DNA from: DATFVA01 sp963811905
GTDB lineage: Bacteria; Bacteroidota; Ignavibacteria; Ignavibacteriales; Ignavibacteriaceae
DNA length: 64,000 nt
NCBI GenBank assembly: GCA_963811905.1
Contig: CAWETK010000020.1
Span: forward strand, 213,410-277,409
Reading direction: 5' to 3'
The notes beneath the pieces are model-generated. The model had not been told where the DNA came from, made no database searches, and saw nothing but the letters and a program-made list of their open reading frames with translations. A program made the position numbers and the translations under genes. This document shows positions 25,515 to 36,288 of the stretch, piece by piece; the first letter of the stretch is position 1; each line of letters begins with the position of its first letter.

Positions 25515-25604
25515 TTATTTGAGTAAAAGTATTTTTACTGTTTTCATAAAATCACCCGCCTTCAATCTATAGAAGTATACGCCGCTGGCGAATTTACCTG
25601 TGCG
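25515..25604 (-). pseudogene. Remnant of a T9SS C-terminal sorting domain
   Basis: Reading the minus strand from ~25604, in frame to the stop at 25517-25515, gives GKFASGVYFYRLKAGDFMKTVKILLLK, the last third of a T9SS type A domain. No start or upstream body exists; sequence on the far side (to 25682) is unrelated. A deleted secreted-protein gene is the simplest explanation. It keeps its own terminator. Confidence 0.8.
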
Positions 25605-25682
25605 TCTTCAATCAATGGTCTCACCCAAAAGACATAATAACAAAACACTTAAGAAGTATTTCATAGAAAAGAACCCTCTTAT

Positions 25683-28174
25683 TTATTTTAATAATATTAG
25701 TTTTTTAACAGCGGTGTAACCGCTTGTTGTAACTAGCCTGTAGAAATATACGCCTGAACTTAATTCACCCCCTTTCAGTTTTATGGTATAATACCCAGGC
25801 CGTTTTTTTTCATTAACTAATACTCTTATTTCTCTCCCTGTTATATCGTAAAGTTTGATGCTCACATTTGTTTCTTCCGGAATTGTAAAACTTATTTTTG
25901 TTTCGGGGTTAAAAGGATTGGGATAATTTTGTTCAAGCGAAAACAGAGCTGGTGCAGGTACATCGACTTCAATTTCTTTACTATATTTAGATTTTCCATC
26001 AAAATCTATTTGCTTTAGTCTGTATTTATAAACTCCCGAAGAAATGTTTCTATCTAAAAATGAATATGATTGTTCCTCTGTCGTTGTACCATTCCCATTA
26101 ACAAACCCAATCTTCTCCCAATCCTGCAATTTTGTAGTCTTGTAATTTTGTAATCTTTCAATTTCAAAACCGGAATTATTTGTTTCAGTTGAAGTTGACC
26201 AGGTTAAAACAACATTTTTATTTGTTGCTTCGCCATTAAAAGAAGTTAACTCTACCGGGGTATAAGTTGTGTCATCGTATTGTAAAATTAGGCCAAGATT
26301 TCCAACAGCATAGCCAACCTCATTAATAGGTGAATGAAAACTAACTAAACCTGCTGGGACATCTTCTGTAAATTCTATCCAATTATTACCATAATCGTTT
26401 GTAATATAGTATCTTGAAAAACCTATTGTTAGCCAATGAACAGGATCAGGAAAAAAGAAAAACTTTCGTGCACCCACAACTTCAGATAAAGCTATCCAAT
26501 TCAGCCCACCATCTGTAGTTTTAAATAAAGAATTATTTATTGAAGAGTATCTTCCAATCCAACCAGTATCAAGGTTGGGGAAATAAACATCATCTGAAAA
26601 TGTTATCGGTATATCAATTCTTTGCATCCAATCAGTTCCGCCATTTGTAGTCTGCCAGATGTATCTGCTCGTCGCCCAGCCATTTAATGAATCAACAAAG
26701 AAAATGCTTGTGAAATTATCCGGCCCGGTAAACTTTGTAAACCAATTTTCTCCTCTATCCGTAGATTTATAAATTACATTACTCCCAATTGCCCAACCAA
26801 TTAAATCATCAATGAAAAATATCTTCCCTGCGCTGCCTGAACCTCCATTGGGGACATACCAATTTCCACCTCCGTCAGTAGTCTTGTAAATTGAATCGCC
26901 TCCAATAAATCCTGTGAGGCTATCTATAAAAATTATTTCAGTTCCATCCGGTGCACCGGATAATCTTTCCCAATTAATTCCTCCATCTGTAGTTCCGTAT
27001 AAGCCACTCGGTGATGATAATCCTGACCAGCTTATCCCAAATCCCTTTTGATCATTTATGAAATAGACATCACTCCAGTTGACATTAAGGAAGAGATTAT
27101 ATCCCGTGTTAAATTGATCTTCAGTCTTTGTTATTTTTAATCCGCTGCCGACACCATAGCCAATATTATCCTGCAGAAGTTCAAACTGCCATTCTCCTGT
27201 ATGACTAAACCCTGCTTCCGCCCAGCTTTCTCCTCGGTTTGTTGTTTTGTGAAGACTCACAGAAGATTCCAGGGCTATATACCCTGTGTCCCTGTTAATA
27301 AATTGTATCCAGTTTACCGGGTTAGCTGAATATTGTTGATTTTCAACCCAGCTAATTCCTCCATCGCTGCTGTAAACTGTTTTACCCAAATAGCCTGCTG
27401 CAGCAATGTGCAGTGAATCTATTATATCTATCGTATATAAATCCTCAATATTTCCAGCCTGGTATTCTGTCCAGCTTAAACCTCCATCAATTGTCTTCAA
27501 TACTTTCCCCTGACTGCAGGCAATCATCCAGTAATTTTGATCAAGGAAATCGAAGGACCAGTAGTCATAATTATATCCTGTAATTACACTCTCCCAGTTT
27601 AATCCCGCATCTGTTGTCTTAAGCAGAGTCTGATTTCTCCCGCATATCCAGCCCAGTGTATCATTAAGCATTCTTACTCCCCACAATTCTTCTGTTGTTA
27701 TACCCGATAATATATTAAAACTCTCTCCACCATTCGTTGAGCGAAGGATGAATCCATTGTGTCCGACAGCCATTACTATCTTACCATTGAAGCTATGGAC
27801 TTTCAGCAGAATTTCACTTGTTTGTGTTTTAATAGTCTGCCAGCTTTCTCCGCCATCAGTTGATTTTAATAAATGCATCCAAATACTCCGCAAGCCCAGC
27901 CGGTATCTTTATTAACAAAATGAATCCCTATATAATCTACTCTCGGCACTTTCGGATTTAGTTCTGTCCATACGCCTGTACTCTCTAACGGGAATAATCT
28001 TCTTTTTTCATCATTCAGGTTTTTGCCTGAGTATTTTTGGTCGTAGGATTGGTAACCTGGCTGAAGTGGAATATCCCGTCTGTATTGCACGGGGTTTTCC
28101 TTTATTGTATCCTGTTGCTGTTGTGCGGCAATAAAACAATTAAGCAAAACAACAATAAATAAAGTAGTTTTCAT
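25683..28174 (-). pseudogene. T9SS-secreted YCF48/BNR-repeat protein, one frameshift
   Basis: N-terminal frame 28174-27866 has a signal peptide (MKTTLFIVVLLNCFIAAQ), a QYRRDIPLQPGYQ linker and the first repeat (NKDTGWACG). It stops at a TAA around 27866. The main body resumes in another frame (27893-25683) with KSTDGGESWQ and about a dozen YCF48-like repeats of the form GxIxxTTDGGxNW. A hydrophobic sandwich region and the CTD (NYPNPFNPETKISF, LSSGVYFYRL, KKLILLK) close it. One inserted base near 27875 would rejoin the frames. The intact neighbour at 28257-30782 shows the unbroken version. Likely a cell-surface or secreted propeller; ligand unknown. Break may be real or a sequence error. Confidence 0.82.
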
Positions 28175-28256
28175 TTATGCACCCTTTCCGCAAAACTTAT
28201 AAATTAAGTTACTCATCTTTTTCTTTAATAAAACTTAAGTAGCTTCAATTTCTTAT

Positions 28257-30782
28257 TTATTTTAATGATATTAGTTTTTTAACAGAGGTAAAACCACTGC
28301 CTGTTGTTAGCCTGTAAAAGTATACACCTGAACTTAATTCACCACCTTTCAGTTTTATAGTATAATACCCAGGCTTCTTGTTTTCATTAACTAAAACTTT
28401 TATTTCTCTCCCTATTATATCGTAAAGCTTGATGCTAACATTTGATTCTTGAGCAATAGTAAAACTTATATTTGTTTCAGGATTGAAAGGATTAGGAAAA
28501 TTTTGTTCGAGATTAAATTTTGCTGGCGGAGTTACATCAACTACAATCTCTTCGCTGTACTTAAAGCTGCCGTCGAAATCTATTTGCTTTAAACGGTATT
28601 TATAGATACCTGGTACAACACTTTCATCATAAAAAGTATAGGTATGTTTCTCTGTAGTGGTGCCATTTCCTTGAATGAATCTAATCTCCTCCCAATCATT
28701 CATAAGATCTTGAACTTTTGACTTCTGGATCTCAAAACCTTTATTGTTTATTTCAGCTACAGTTGACCAGGTTAAAACGACATTTTGATTTATTACTTCA
28801 GCCTTGAAAGAGTTTAATTCTACAGGAACATAGCTTGTATCATCATATCGCAAAATCAATCCTATATCCCCAACGGCAAAACCTAATTTATCTGTTATGG
28901 AACTAAAGCCATTAAAACCTGCAGGAACATCATCAGTAATATCAATAAAAGAATTTCCCCCATCCTCAGTTATGTATTCCTGGGTGCCGGATATCAGCCA
29001 ATGCTGAGCTCCCGGAAAAAAATAAAACCTGCTTGCACCAATTACATCTGGATCAGGATTCCAAGTTACTCCCCCGTCAATTGTTTTAAATAAATTATTA
29101 CCGCCTATTTCTCTAATTATCCAACCAGTATCATACGTTGTAAAATACACATCACTTGTTAAATAATAGTCTAAAGCTATTTGCTCAATCCAATCATTTC
29201 CCCCGTTCGTTGTTTTAAACGGCCTCCTGCTTAAGATTGAAGCCCATCCATATTGATTATCAACAAAACTTATACCCGAAAAACTTCCAGCTCCAGGGGC
29301 GGTAACCTGGGTGACCCAACTTTCACCCTGATCAGTTGTTTTGTAAATCTTATCACTTTGAATTGCCCAGCCAATTGAATCATCGATGAAAAATATTTTT
29401 CTTGCACCGACCGAAACTCCATTTGGTATGTACCAGTTTTCTCCACCGTCTGTGGTTTTGTAAATTGAGTTGCTTCCAATAAAACCTGTGAGACTATCAA
29501 GGAATAATATTTCAGGTCCGTTCGGTGCACCGGGAACTTTTTCCCAATTTTCACCTGCGTTCGTGGTTTTGTATAATCCGCTTGGCGTCGATAAACCTGA
29601 CCAGCTTATTACAAATCCTTTTTGTTCACTTATAAAAAATACATCCGAGAAATTATCGTTAAGGATTATTCTGCCCCAGTTTTCCAGCCCGTTTGTTCTT
29701 TTATAAATATTCAGTCCGTCACCACCCGCATATCCGGTTCCGTCTTCTGTTAAGACTAACTGCCACTGCCCGCCGCCTCCGACACCAAACCAGCTTTGCC
29801 CGCGGTTAGTTGTTTTATAAATTCCCTTATCTGCCATCATTGCATATCCTGTATCAGCATTAATAAATTCAACCCAGTTTGCATCAGTGTATGTCGGTAT
29901 ATCGGAGTTCAGTATCCAGGTTAATCCGCCGTCGCTGCTGTAAACATTTTTTCCTCCTTCATATTGAATTTCTCCTCCCCAGGCTCCCGCTGCTATTATA
30001 TGCAGGCTGTCAACAACGGAGTCTTCGATAATATCAATTGTGTAGAGTGATCTTGTATCCCCGGTTTGTATCTGTGTCCAGCTATTTCCTCCGTCTGTTG
30101 TCCTAAGCAGAATACCATTTCCGCAGGCAATCATTCCGAAGTCCTCATTTAAGAAATCAAGCGCCCAATAATGCTGGTTTGCACCGGGAGTAACAGGCTG
30201 CCAGGTTAATCCTGCATCTGTAGTTTTTAGAAGTGTATGGTAATTACCGCATACCCAGCCGAGAGTATCATTTATCATCTGCACTCCCCATAGATCTATT
30301 CCTGTTCCTACTCCGCTTGTTACCTGTTGAAAGTTCTCACCGCCATCTGTTGAACGGAGTATTAATCCGTCGTAACCTGTTGCGATAACTAATTGTTCAT
30401 CAAGCGAGAAAATCTTTAATATTAAGGCTGTTGTATTTGTTTGGCTTACGGTCCAATTCTGTCCGCCATCTGTTGTTTTAATTATTGCACCCAAATCTCC
30501 GCAAGCCCATCCGGTATCTTTATTAACAAAATGAATCCCGATATAATCTACTCTTGGCACTTTTGGATTTAACTCTGTCCAGATACCGGTGCTTTCCAGA
30601 GGGAATAATCTTCTTTTTTCATCATTAAGATTTTTACCCGCATACTTTTCACTGAATGTCTGATAACCTTCCTGTAATGGAATGCCTCTCCTGTACTGGA
30701 CGGGTTTTGTTTGGGTAGTGTCTGAGTACTGTGCAGACGAGACTGCACTGAGCAGTATTAAGAGTAGAATGAATGATTTCAT
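28257..30782 (-). CDS. T9SS-secreted YCF48/BNR-repeat protein
   Basis: An 841-residue intact paralogue of the preceding gene. Residues 1-17 are a signal peptide (MKSFILLLILLSAVSSA). After QYRRGIPLQEGYQ come about 13 repeats such as GAIIKTTDGGQNWT, GLILRSTDGGENFQ and GIYKTTNRGQSWF from residue ~70 to ~640, forming one or two beta-propellers of the YCF48/photosystem-assembly type also found in secreted sialidase-like proteins. An FnIII-like domain (FKAEVINQNVVLTWST) follows, then the type A CTD ending KKLISLK. Export is by Sec, then T9SS. The role is unrecognised; a surface or environmental ligand binder is likely. Confidence 0.85.
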   Translation of the reverse strand: MKSFILLLILLSAVSSAQYSDTTQTKPVQYRRGIPLQEGYQTFSEKYAGKNLNDEKRRLFPLESTGIWTELNPKVPRVDYIGIHFVNKDTGWACGDLGAIIKTTDGGQNWTVSQTNTTALILKIFSLDEQLVIATGYDGLILRSTDGGENFQQVTSGVGTGIDLWGVQMINDTLGWVCGNYHTLLKTTDAGLTWQPVTPGANQHYWALDFLNEDFGMIACGNGILLRTTDGGNSWTQIQTGDTRSLYTIDIIEDSVVDSLHIIAAGAWGGEIQYEGGKNVYSSDGGLTWILNSDIPTYTDANWVEFINADTGYAMMADKGIYKTTNRGQSWFGVGGGGQWQLVLTEDGTGYAGGDGLNIYKRTNGLENWGRIILNDNFSDVFFISEQKGFVISWSGLSTPSGLYKTTNAGENWEKVPGAPNGPEILFLDSLTGFIGSNSIYKTTDGGENWYIPNGVSVGARKIFFIDDSIGWAIQSDKIYKTTDQGESWVTQVTAPGAGSFSGISFVDNQYGWASILSRRPFKTTNGGNDWIEQIALDYYLTSDVYFTTYDTGWIIREIGGNNLFKTIDGGVTWNPDPDVIGASRFYFFPGAQHWLISGTQEYITEDGGNSFIDITDDVPAGFNGFSSITDKLGFAVGDIGLILRYDDTSYVPVELNSFKAEVINQNVVLTWSTVAEINNKGFEIQKSKVQDLMNDWEEIRFIQGNGTTTEKHTYTFYDESVVPGIYKYRLKQIDFDGSFKYSEEIVVDVTPPAKFNLEQNFPNPFNPETNISFTIAQESNVSIKLYDIIGREIKVLVNENKKPGYYTIKLKGGELSSGVYFYRLTTGSGFTSVKKLISLK

Positions 30783-31429
30783 AGGAATCTCCCTTCTTTT
30801 GTGTCAGAGAACCTCCGACCAAATATATTTGGGTCTGCGGGTATATTTCGAGCATTGATAAAATGTTGCATAATAGAATCAGAAATCATTCTCAGTGAAT
30901 CCTATTGTTTATTATAAACTACCAGCACATTTTCTGCCACTGGTCTCCCCAAAGTATTTTAAACAATTAAGCGGGTTTCAGGAAATGCCGCACTCTATCC
31001 GCCTATTTCATAGTACCGCCTTGTGAGCGCATCTCTAAATTCTATAAAAATAAAGGAAATGTCAAATGAATATTTTTAAAGCTTGATAAAACCAACAATT
31101 TCAATTGATAAATATTATTAGGACAAAAATTCAAACGATGCTATTTCGTAATAATGCGGGGCTGGTATCAAACAAGGTCACCCGGTTTCAGTATGGTTAC
31201 TTCAATCCCAGTCAAGGATTTTACTGATTCATAATGGCCGATCGGATTTCAAAATCTTTTTGTTTCATAAAGTATCGCTCTATTAAGACCAATAAAAAAC
31301 GGTGCCGGGACAAAAATCAACAAAAATTAAGTTATATCTTAATCAGGCGAATCGGGGATGTTTGTGGTCTCCGACCAGATAAAGATCAAGAAAAATAAAC
31401 GGAGGGAATTTCTTAGACCGGCCAGGTAA
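30783..31429. other. Intergenic region, right part inside the 1.79-kb duplication
   Basis: No convincing gene on either strand. Positions 30783-30961 carry the upstream region of the YCF48 gene and a short inverted motif around CCGACCAAATATATTTGGGTC. From 30962 on the sequence is copy A of the long direct repeat and is repeated almost exactly at 37906. Confidence 0.6.
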
Positions 31430-31861
31430 TCAGTAGGTGATAACGTGAATAATGGCAAGGATTACAGCGAATATATCGCGGCTTATGCCTAAATATTTCC
31501 TGATCGCTCTAATCTCTTCAGCTTCTCTTTGAGGAGCCGAATTCTGTATATATTGTATCAGATTATTCTTTGTTTCTTCATCTTTAAGATACTTTCTGAG
31601 GAAAGGATCACTTAATCCGGAAAACAAATTGGAATTATTATAATAGTAACCGGGCAGAACCATTTTATTTAAGGTTATAGTCTCTTTTAGAAAAATATTA
31701 TCGGGGTATCCAATACGAACAGGATTAAAAATATTTTCCCGGATATTGAGATAAGGCTGCTTAATGTTATTTAATGAATCAGCGTTTTGTGAATAGATCA
31801 CACCATCACAGAGTACAGTGATTAGGATACTTAAAATAATGTTGTCTCGTATCTTTTTCAT
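31430..31861 (-). CDS. Exported small protein with C-terminal hydrophobic helix (copy A)
   Basis: A 143-residue protein of unknown family, identical at the protein level to the copy at 38374-38805. It has a signal peptide (residues 1-25, IILSILITVLCDGVIYSQ), a polar middle (NIRENIFNPVRIGYP, YLKDEETKNNLIQYIQ) and a hydrophobic end RDIFAVILAIIHVITY that may anchor it. Its start lies five bases after the upstream 243-residue gene ends, so the two form a pair. It is placed between T9SS cassettes. No function is proposed. Confidence 0.7.
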   Translation of the reverse strand: MKKIRDNIILSILITVLCDGVIYSQNADSLNNIKQPYLNIRENIFNPVRIGYPDNIFLKETITLNKMVLPGYYYNNSNLFSGLSDPFLRKYLKDEETKNNLIQYIQNSAPQREAEEIRAIRKYLGISRDIFAVILAIIHVITY

Positions 31862-31866
31862 TATGT

Positions 31867-32598
31867 TCAGAATTCAAAAATGTATCTAAATCCTGCTACA
31901 AGAAGAAGACCGCTTCTGAAATTATTATTTTTCTCAGCACTTTTAGTCAGGTATGCTATTTCAAAATACTGCTGAAAGCTGCTGCCAATTACAACGCCGG
32001 CAAAAGGATATAAAAAAAGTTCATTCCGGAAAGCGGAACTCTGCGTGGAATCAAATGTATTAATACTTTCTGCATCTGAATAAAGATAATTGATCTTAAG
32101 TCCGGCATATAAACTTTTGAGATTCTCAAAAAAGCTAACTGAATAATGATTGAGGTCCTTTGACTTTTCATTAATTCTGTAGGAAAAAATAATACCGGGA
32201 GAAACCCCGAAAGCTGAATATTTATCTGTCTCCAGCACTCCCGGAGAATCAATAAATCCCGTTATACTGAAAGAAGCATTATAGCCGAAAATATTTGTTA
32301 TCAGAGCCCATTTAGATTTAGCGCTCTTTTCAGACAGGCTGTGTTTGAGACCTAGTTTAATGCCGATATCCCTGTCTCCGTTTTTTGGATTCAATATATT
32401 AAAACTCCACAATGAAATACCCGCATCCGTGCTTTCAGAAAGGGGAAACTGAAACCTTCCTTCCGGAGGAAGAATCCCGAATGTCAATGCGCCATTTCCA
32501 CTGCCAAGGGTTTCAGCATCCTGGTATTCGTTATAGCTTATCCCGGAACAGGAAACAATCAGGAAAGATAAAAGCAGAATTATATATTTTTTGTCCAT
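31867..32598 (-). CDS. Lipoprotein, probable outer-membrane beta-strand protein (copy A)
   Basis: A 243-residue protein with signal MDKKYIILLLSFLIVSCSG containing a lipobox Cys at residue 17. The rest alternates short amphipathic strands (SITGFIDSPG, YAGLKINYLYS, SGLLLVAGFRYIFEF) and ends in an aromatic residue as outer-membrane barrels do. It differs from copy B by two residues (Asn/Ser near 152, Gln/Lys near 189). Family not recognised. It is transcribed after a T9SS gene but behind a strong terminator, so it probably has its own promoter in the 130-base gap. Confidence 0.7.
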   Translation of the reverse strand: MDKKYIILLLSFLIVSCSGISYNEYQDAETLGSGNGALTFGILPPEGRFQFPLSESTDAGISLWSFNILNPKNGDRDIGIKLGLKHSLSEKSAKSKWALITNIFGYNASFSITGFIDSPGVLETDKYSAFGVSPGIIFSYRINEKSKDLNHYSVSFFENLKSLYAGLKINYLYSDAESINTFDSTQSSAFRNELFLYPFAGVVIGSSFQQYFEIAYLTKSAEKNNNFRSGLLLVAGFRYIFEF

Positions 32599-32702
32599 AT
32601 TCCCCGCGTATATTTATGAACTACTGATAAAATAATGATTTCTGATTAAAAAAGATATTTGGGGTTTGAGTATGGCAATTTGATGAATTCAGAAGTTATA
32701 TT

Positions 32703-32727
32703 AAAAAAGGGAGCTTTCGCTCCCCTT
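32703..32727 (-). terminator. GNRA-loop terminator after the cassette A T9SS gene
   Basis: Minus strand GGGAGC-GAAA-GCTCCC followed by TTTTTT, four bases after the T9SS stop codon. The same hairpin follows every T9SS gene of the array. Confidence 0.92.
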
Positions 32728-32730
32728 AAA

Positions 32731-35700
32731 TCACTTGAGCAATAACATCTTCTTCGAACTAACATAATCATTAACACGAAGCTGATATATATACACACCA
32801 CTTGCCAGATGTGTAGCATTAAAATGAGCTATATATCTACCCTGGTTTTTTTGCTCTTTAACCAATGTTGCAACTTCCTTGCCTAATATATCGTATATCT
32901 TCAGTGTAACAAACCCAGTCTTAGGTAGTTGATAGTTTATTGTAGTCGCAGGATTGAAGGGATTGGGGTAATTCTGGGAAAGGTCATATGTTACCGGTAT
33001 AGTATTTCCCGTGTATGAAACTTTATCGGAAGTCCTTTTTGCAACGGTACTTGCATCATTTACTGAGTTTAACAGATTAAATTCCGCTTCACCTGTAACC
33101 GAAGTTACCAGCCTAAAGAAGTAATCACCTTCTGTTATACCCGAACAATCGATTTGATAACTTTTATTCTCATAATCGTTAAGGTTTGTTTTATTATAAA
33201 GTACATTATCGAAGGTTCCGACTACCGCACCGGAAGAACTATTCACTAATTCGACTCTGAAGCCGATTGTTTCACCACTGTTAAGTGAGTCAGCATAATC
33301 CTTGTTTAATACGTAATAATAATTACTAAATATCAAAGAAGAATTCGAGTTGAGAGAGAAATCTTCTGTTCTTAACACCTGGTTCAACTGCTGCGCACTG
33401 AGGTACAAATTCGTATCGGGAATGTTAATAAACTTCACAGCACTATCAGCTACAACAACATCACCCGTATGAAATGCGAACTCAATTCCATTTTTTAGAA
33501 TCACACCAGCTCTGGAGTAGGTGAACGGAAAAGTAGTGACAGCCTTTGTCTCGCCTCCGCAATCTGGGACACCATTGAATCCCGTCCCGCTTGGATTTAT
33601 TACATATGGAGCCGATTCTATATCAAAACTAAAGGCTTTTAAATCCGAAAGACTGGGACCATTACTGATGTTGGTATTGTATCCGGCAGGAGTAAGGCAA
33701 TAAGAAACAGAATAAACATCATTAATTCTAGTTACCCATCTGGATTCAGTCCCGCCTTTTTGACCCCAGGTAATCACACACTGGTTAAAGGACATCATCT
33801 ACTGAAGCATTCTGGGTGGCATTAACTTCTTCTCCATAGGCACGAGTTTCTCCCCAGGAATTATGTTCCCAATCAATGCACGCCCTGGCAATGAGCCTCG
33901 GGGTCGGTATTGAAGTACCATCTGTTTTGCCAAGAGTACCACTATTCCTGCCCAGCCAGCTCACAATCGGATCATATCTGAAAAGGCCATTGCCTTTATC
34001 TTTTTTAACAGGGCTGATAGATGGATTAGTATTAATGCTGTAGCCGCTGAATTCAGAGATAGTAACGGGGGTACTGAAAGTACCAGTACTCCAATGAGTA
34101 TATCTTATATAAGTATTTAGATTTAAGTCCTGATATACAAGATGCACTGCATCATAAAAGGTTCCCAGTTTACCCATACAAGCTGCAGGGTTTAAGGAAG
34201 TAAAACCGGTATTGGGAACAGTGGTCTCTGAGGAGGTATGCCATATTCCGTCATAATATTGACGTATATAATACAATCCGCCGGATGAAGATTTCCTGTA
34301 TACATAAAATCTCTGATTCTCGCTTGCAGCTACAACCGGATAAGCATTCCCATAATAAGAAGAAGATATATCAGCTAATCCTTCCGGCCACACGATTTCC
34401 CAGGTGCTAACATCTAAAGACGCCCGGAATATTTTATAATTACTTCCTGATTTGCCTTCAAATACTATATTTATTAAATCGCCATCTATATCAATTGATA
34501 CACTTTTTGCATCTTCTTCGAAAAGAGAAAGCTCATCATCCCAGGCACCATTCATTGTAGTTGTAAGGCTGCGGGTATACCAAAGTTTATCCATCGAGAC
34601 ATAGAACATATTATAATAACCTTCATTATCTCTTACCAGGTGGCACTGACCGTTGGTGCCTAATTGGGCACCTGAGAGCAGATGTCCTTTCAGATTCGCT
34701 TTAACAACTGCATTGTCATCTGTGAATACAACCCCTGTTTGGCTGGCTATTGAATTCTGAAACTGCACATTTGTTCCAGTCCAGTTCTGAAAGTATAATG
34801 GACGGCCGGTACTGAATAAATTATTTGTGGGTGACTCAACACTATAATGTGAGTTACTGGATAAAGGTTGATTCTTAAATACTCCTCCGTAGGAATTCTC
34901 AGAATTATTAAATAGCTCAAGATTAGCATCATACGAAAGGAATTGGTCTGATTGCTGCCAGTGACCTGATTGATCCTGATAATATCGCCAGGGATCCTTG
35001 AACCTTATTTTTCCGCCGCCTATATCACAGCCATCAATAATGTTTTTCAATACAACCTGGATAGTGGGATTAAATGTTGCTTTCATAGTATGGTCGGTGG
35101 AGGTTTGAAAAGTAAAGCCGTGAGATAATTCATATGTAGGTGGCTTGGTGGGATTATCAAATAACCATCGATTATGTTTTTCGGTTTCTCCGGTATTACC
35201 CCAATCTACAAGAAAAGGTAGCTCATTCGTTCGAACTATATAATTTGTTCCAAAATCTAAGCTGGGGGATGAATTTCCAGAGGCTATGAGGTAAGTATTG
35301 TTGTTGCTATTATTTTTCAGGAATAAATAACCAAAGTCGTCACTATTCTCAATATTGTTTTGTAATGTTATCGCTGGAATCGAGGAAATAACAATGCTCG
35401 CCTCAGCTGAAAAATAATTCGTCTCATAGTCTTCTACAACAACTTTTAATTCGACATCGTGTCCTTGCATTGTTAAATTATATTTATATTCATCATCATA
35501 GAAGTAAAAAGATTCAATATATGGCTGAAATAATTTATAATAGTTACTTTCCCAATTATCTGGACTTCCTGGAGTGCTTTTAACTTCTGTAAATGGACCA
35601 TTTGGAAAATCTCTCAAGTACCATTTGATATTATATAATCCGGCCCCTCCATTGATATCGGCGATGAATTCCTTTGATTCATTATAGAGCAATTCATTTT

Positions 35701-36271
35701 GACCAATTATACCGACAGTCAGGTCCTGCTGTGGAATATAATATTGTGGATTGGAAACATAATTTCCCCAGGGATGTTCTCCCAAATTCCAAGCCACCTG
35801 ATGAGGCGTCCCATCATATTTCATCAAAAAGTCCTGAGGAGAACCTACTTCAGATGCGGATGGCGGAGTCACAGCGACGCTACATCCAGCTATATAATTT
35901 ATAAAAGTAGAGTTCTCATACAATATTTTGTATGTTTTTACTACAAATGGTTGATTTTCAGTCATATCAAAGTCCAAGGGGAAACGGTCATTATCGGTAT
36001 CATATGAGGAATAATAATATGTGCCACAAGCATCTGTTTTCCGGAATGCTTTTATGGGGGGATAACTGCCAATTTTTACGTAAAACTCTTCATTATCGAC
36101 TACTCCAAATTCATCAAGGTTTCCATGTCCAGGAATGTAAAAGGGACTGCCTGGTATGTAGCCGTGATTTAGCATATCGGAAATAGTCGGACATTGAGCA
36201 TTAGTTTTTGGGCTAAGAATAAATATTGAAATGATCAGCAAACAGTATGAAAGAACTCTACTTTGTTTCAC
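32731..36271 (-). pseudogene. Cassette A T9SS surface protein, frameshifted
   Basis: Start set at GTG 36271, six bases after AGGAGG, in preference to the GTG at 36292 that overlaps the lipoprotein stop. Signal peptide VLSYCLLIISIFILSPKTNA. The N-terminal region (PTISDMLNHGYIPG...) is unlike the other cassettes. Then comes the shared core (FQNWTGTNVQFQNS, TGVVFTDDNAVVKANLKGHLLS, QCHLVRDNEGYYNMFYVSMDKLW) and sialidase-like propeller strands. The frame ends at 33785 (SVDDVL), and the next frame from ~33798 continues FNQCVITWGQKGGTESRWV to the CTD (NYPNPFNPATTINYQ ... KKMLLLK). One extra base near 33790 explains it. Repaired length is ~1180 residues. Confidence 0.82.
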
Positions 36272-36288
36272 TTTAAACCTCCTTGTTA

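Larger units (their letters stand above)
30962..32752. repeat. Long direct repeat, copy A (1.79 kb)
   Basis: Matches 37906-39696 at a constant offset of 6944 apart from one G more in A (near 30973), one A fewer in A (near 31300) and a handful of substitutions. It spans a spacer, the 143- and 243-residue genes, the terminator and the first ~20 bases of the T9SS gene's 3' end. Both limits are sharp. Confidence 0.95.

Noticed and set aside
30649..30855. Small minus-strand frame overlapping the YCF48 gene start
   Set aside because: It is the signal-peptide region read in another frame.
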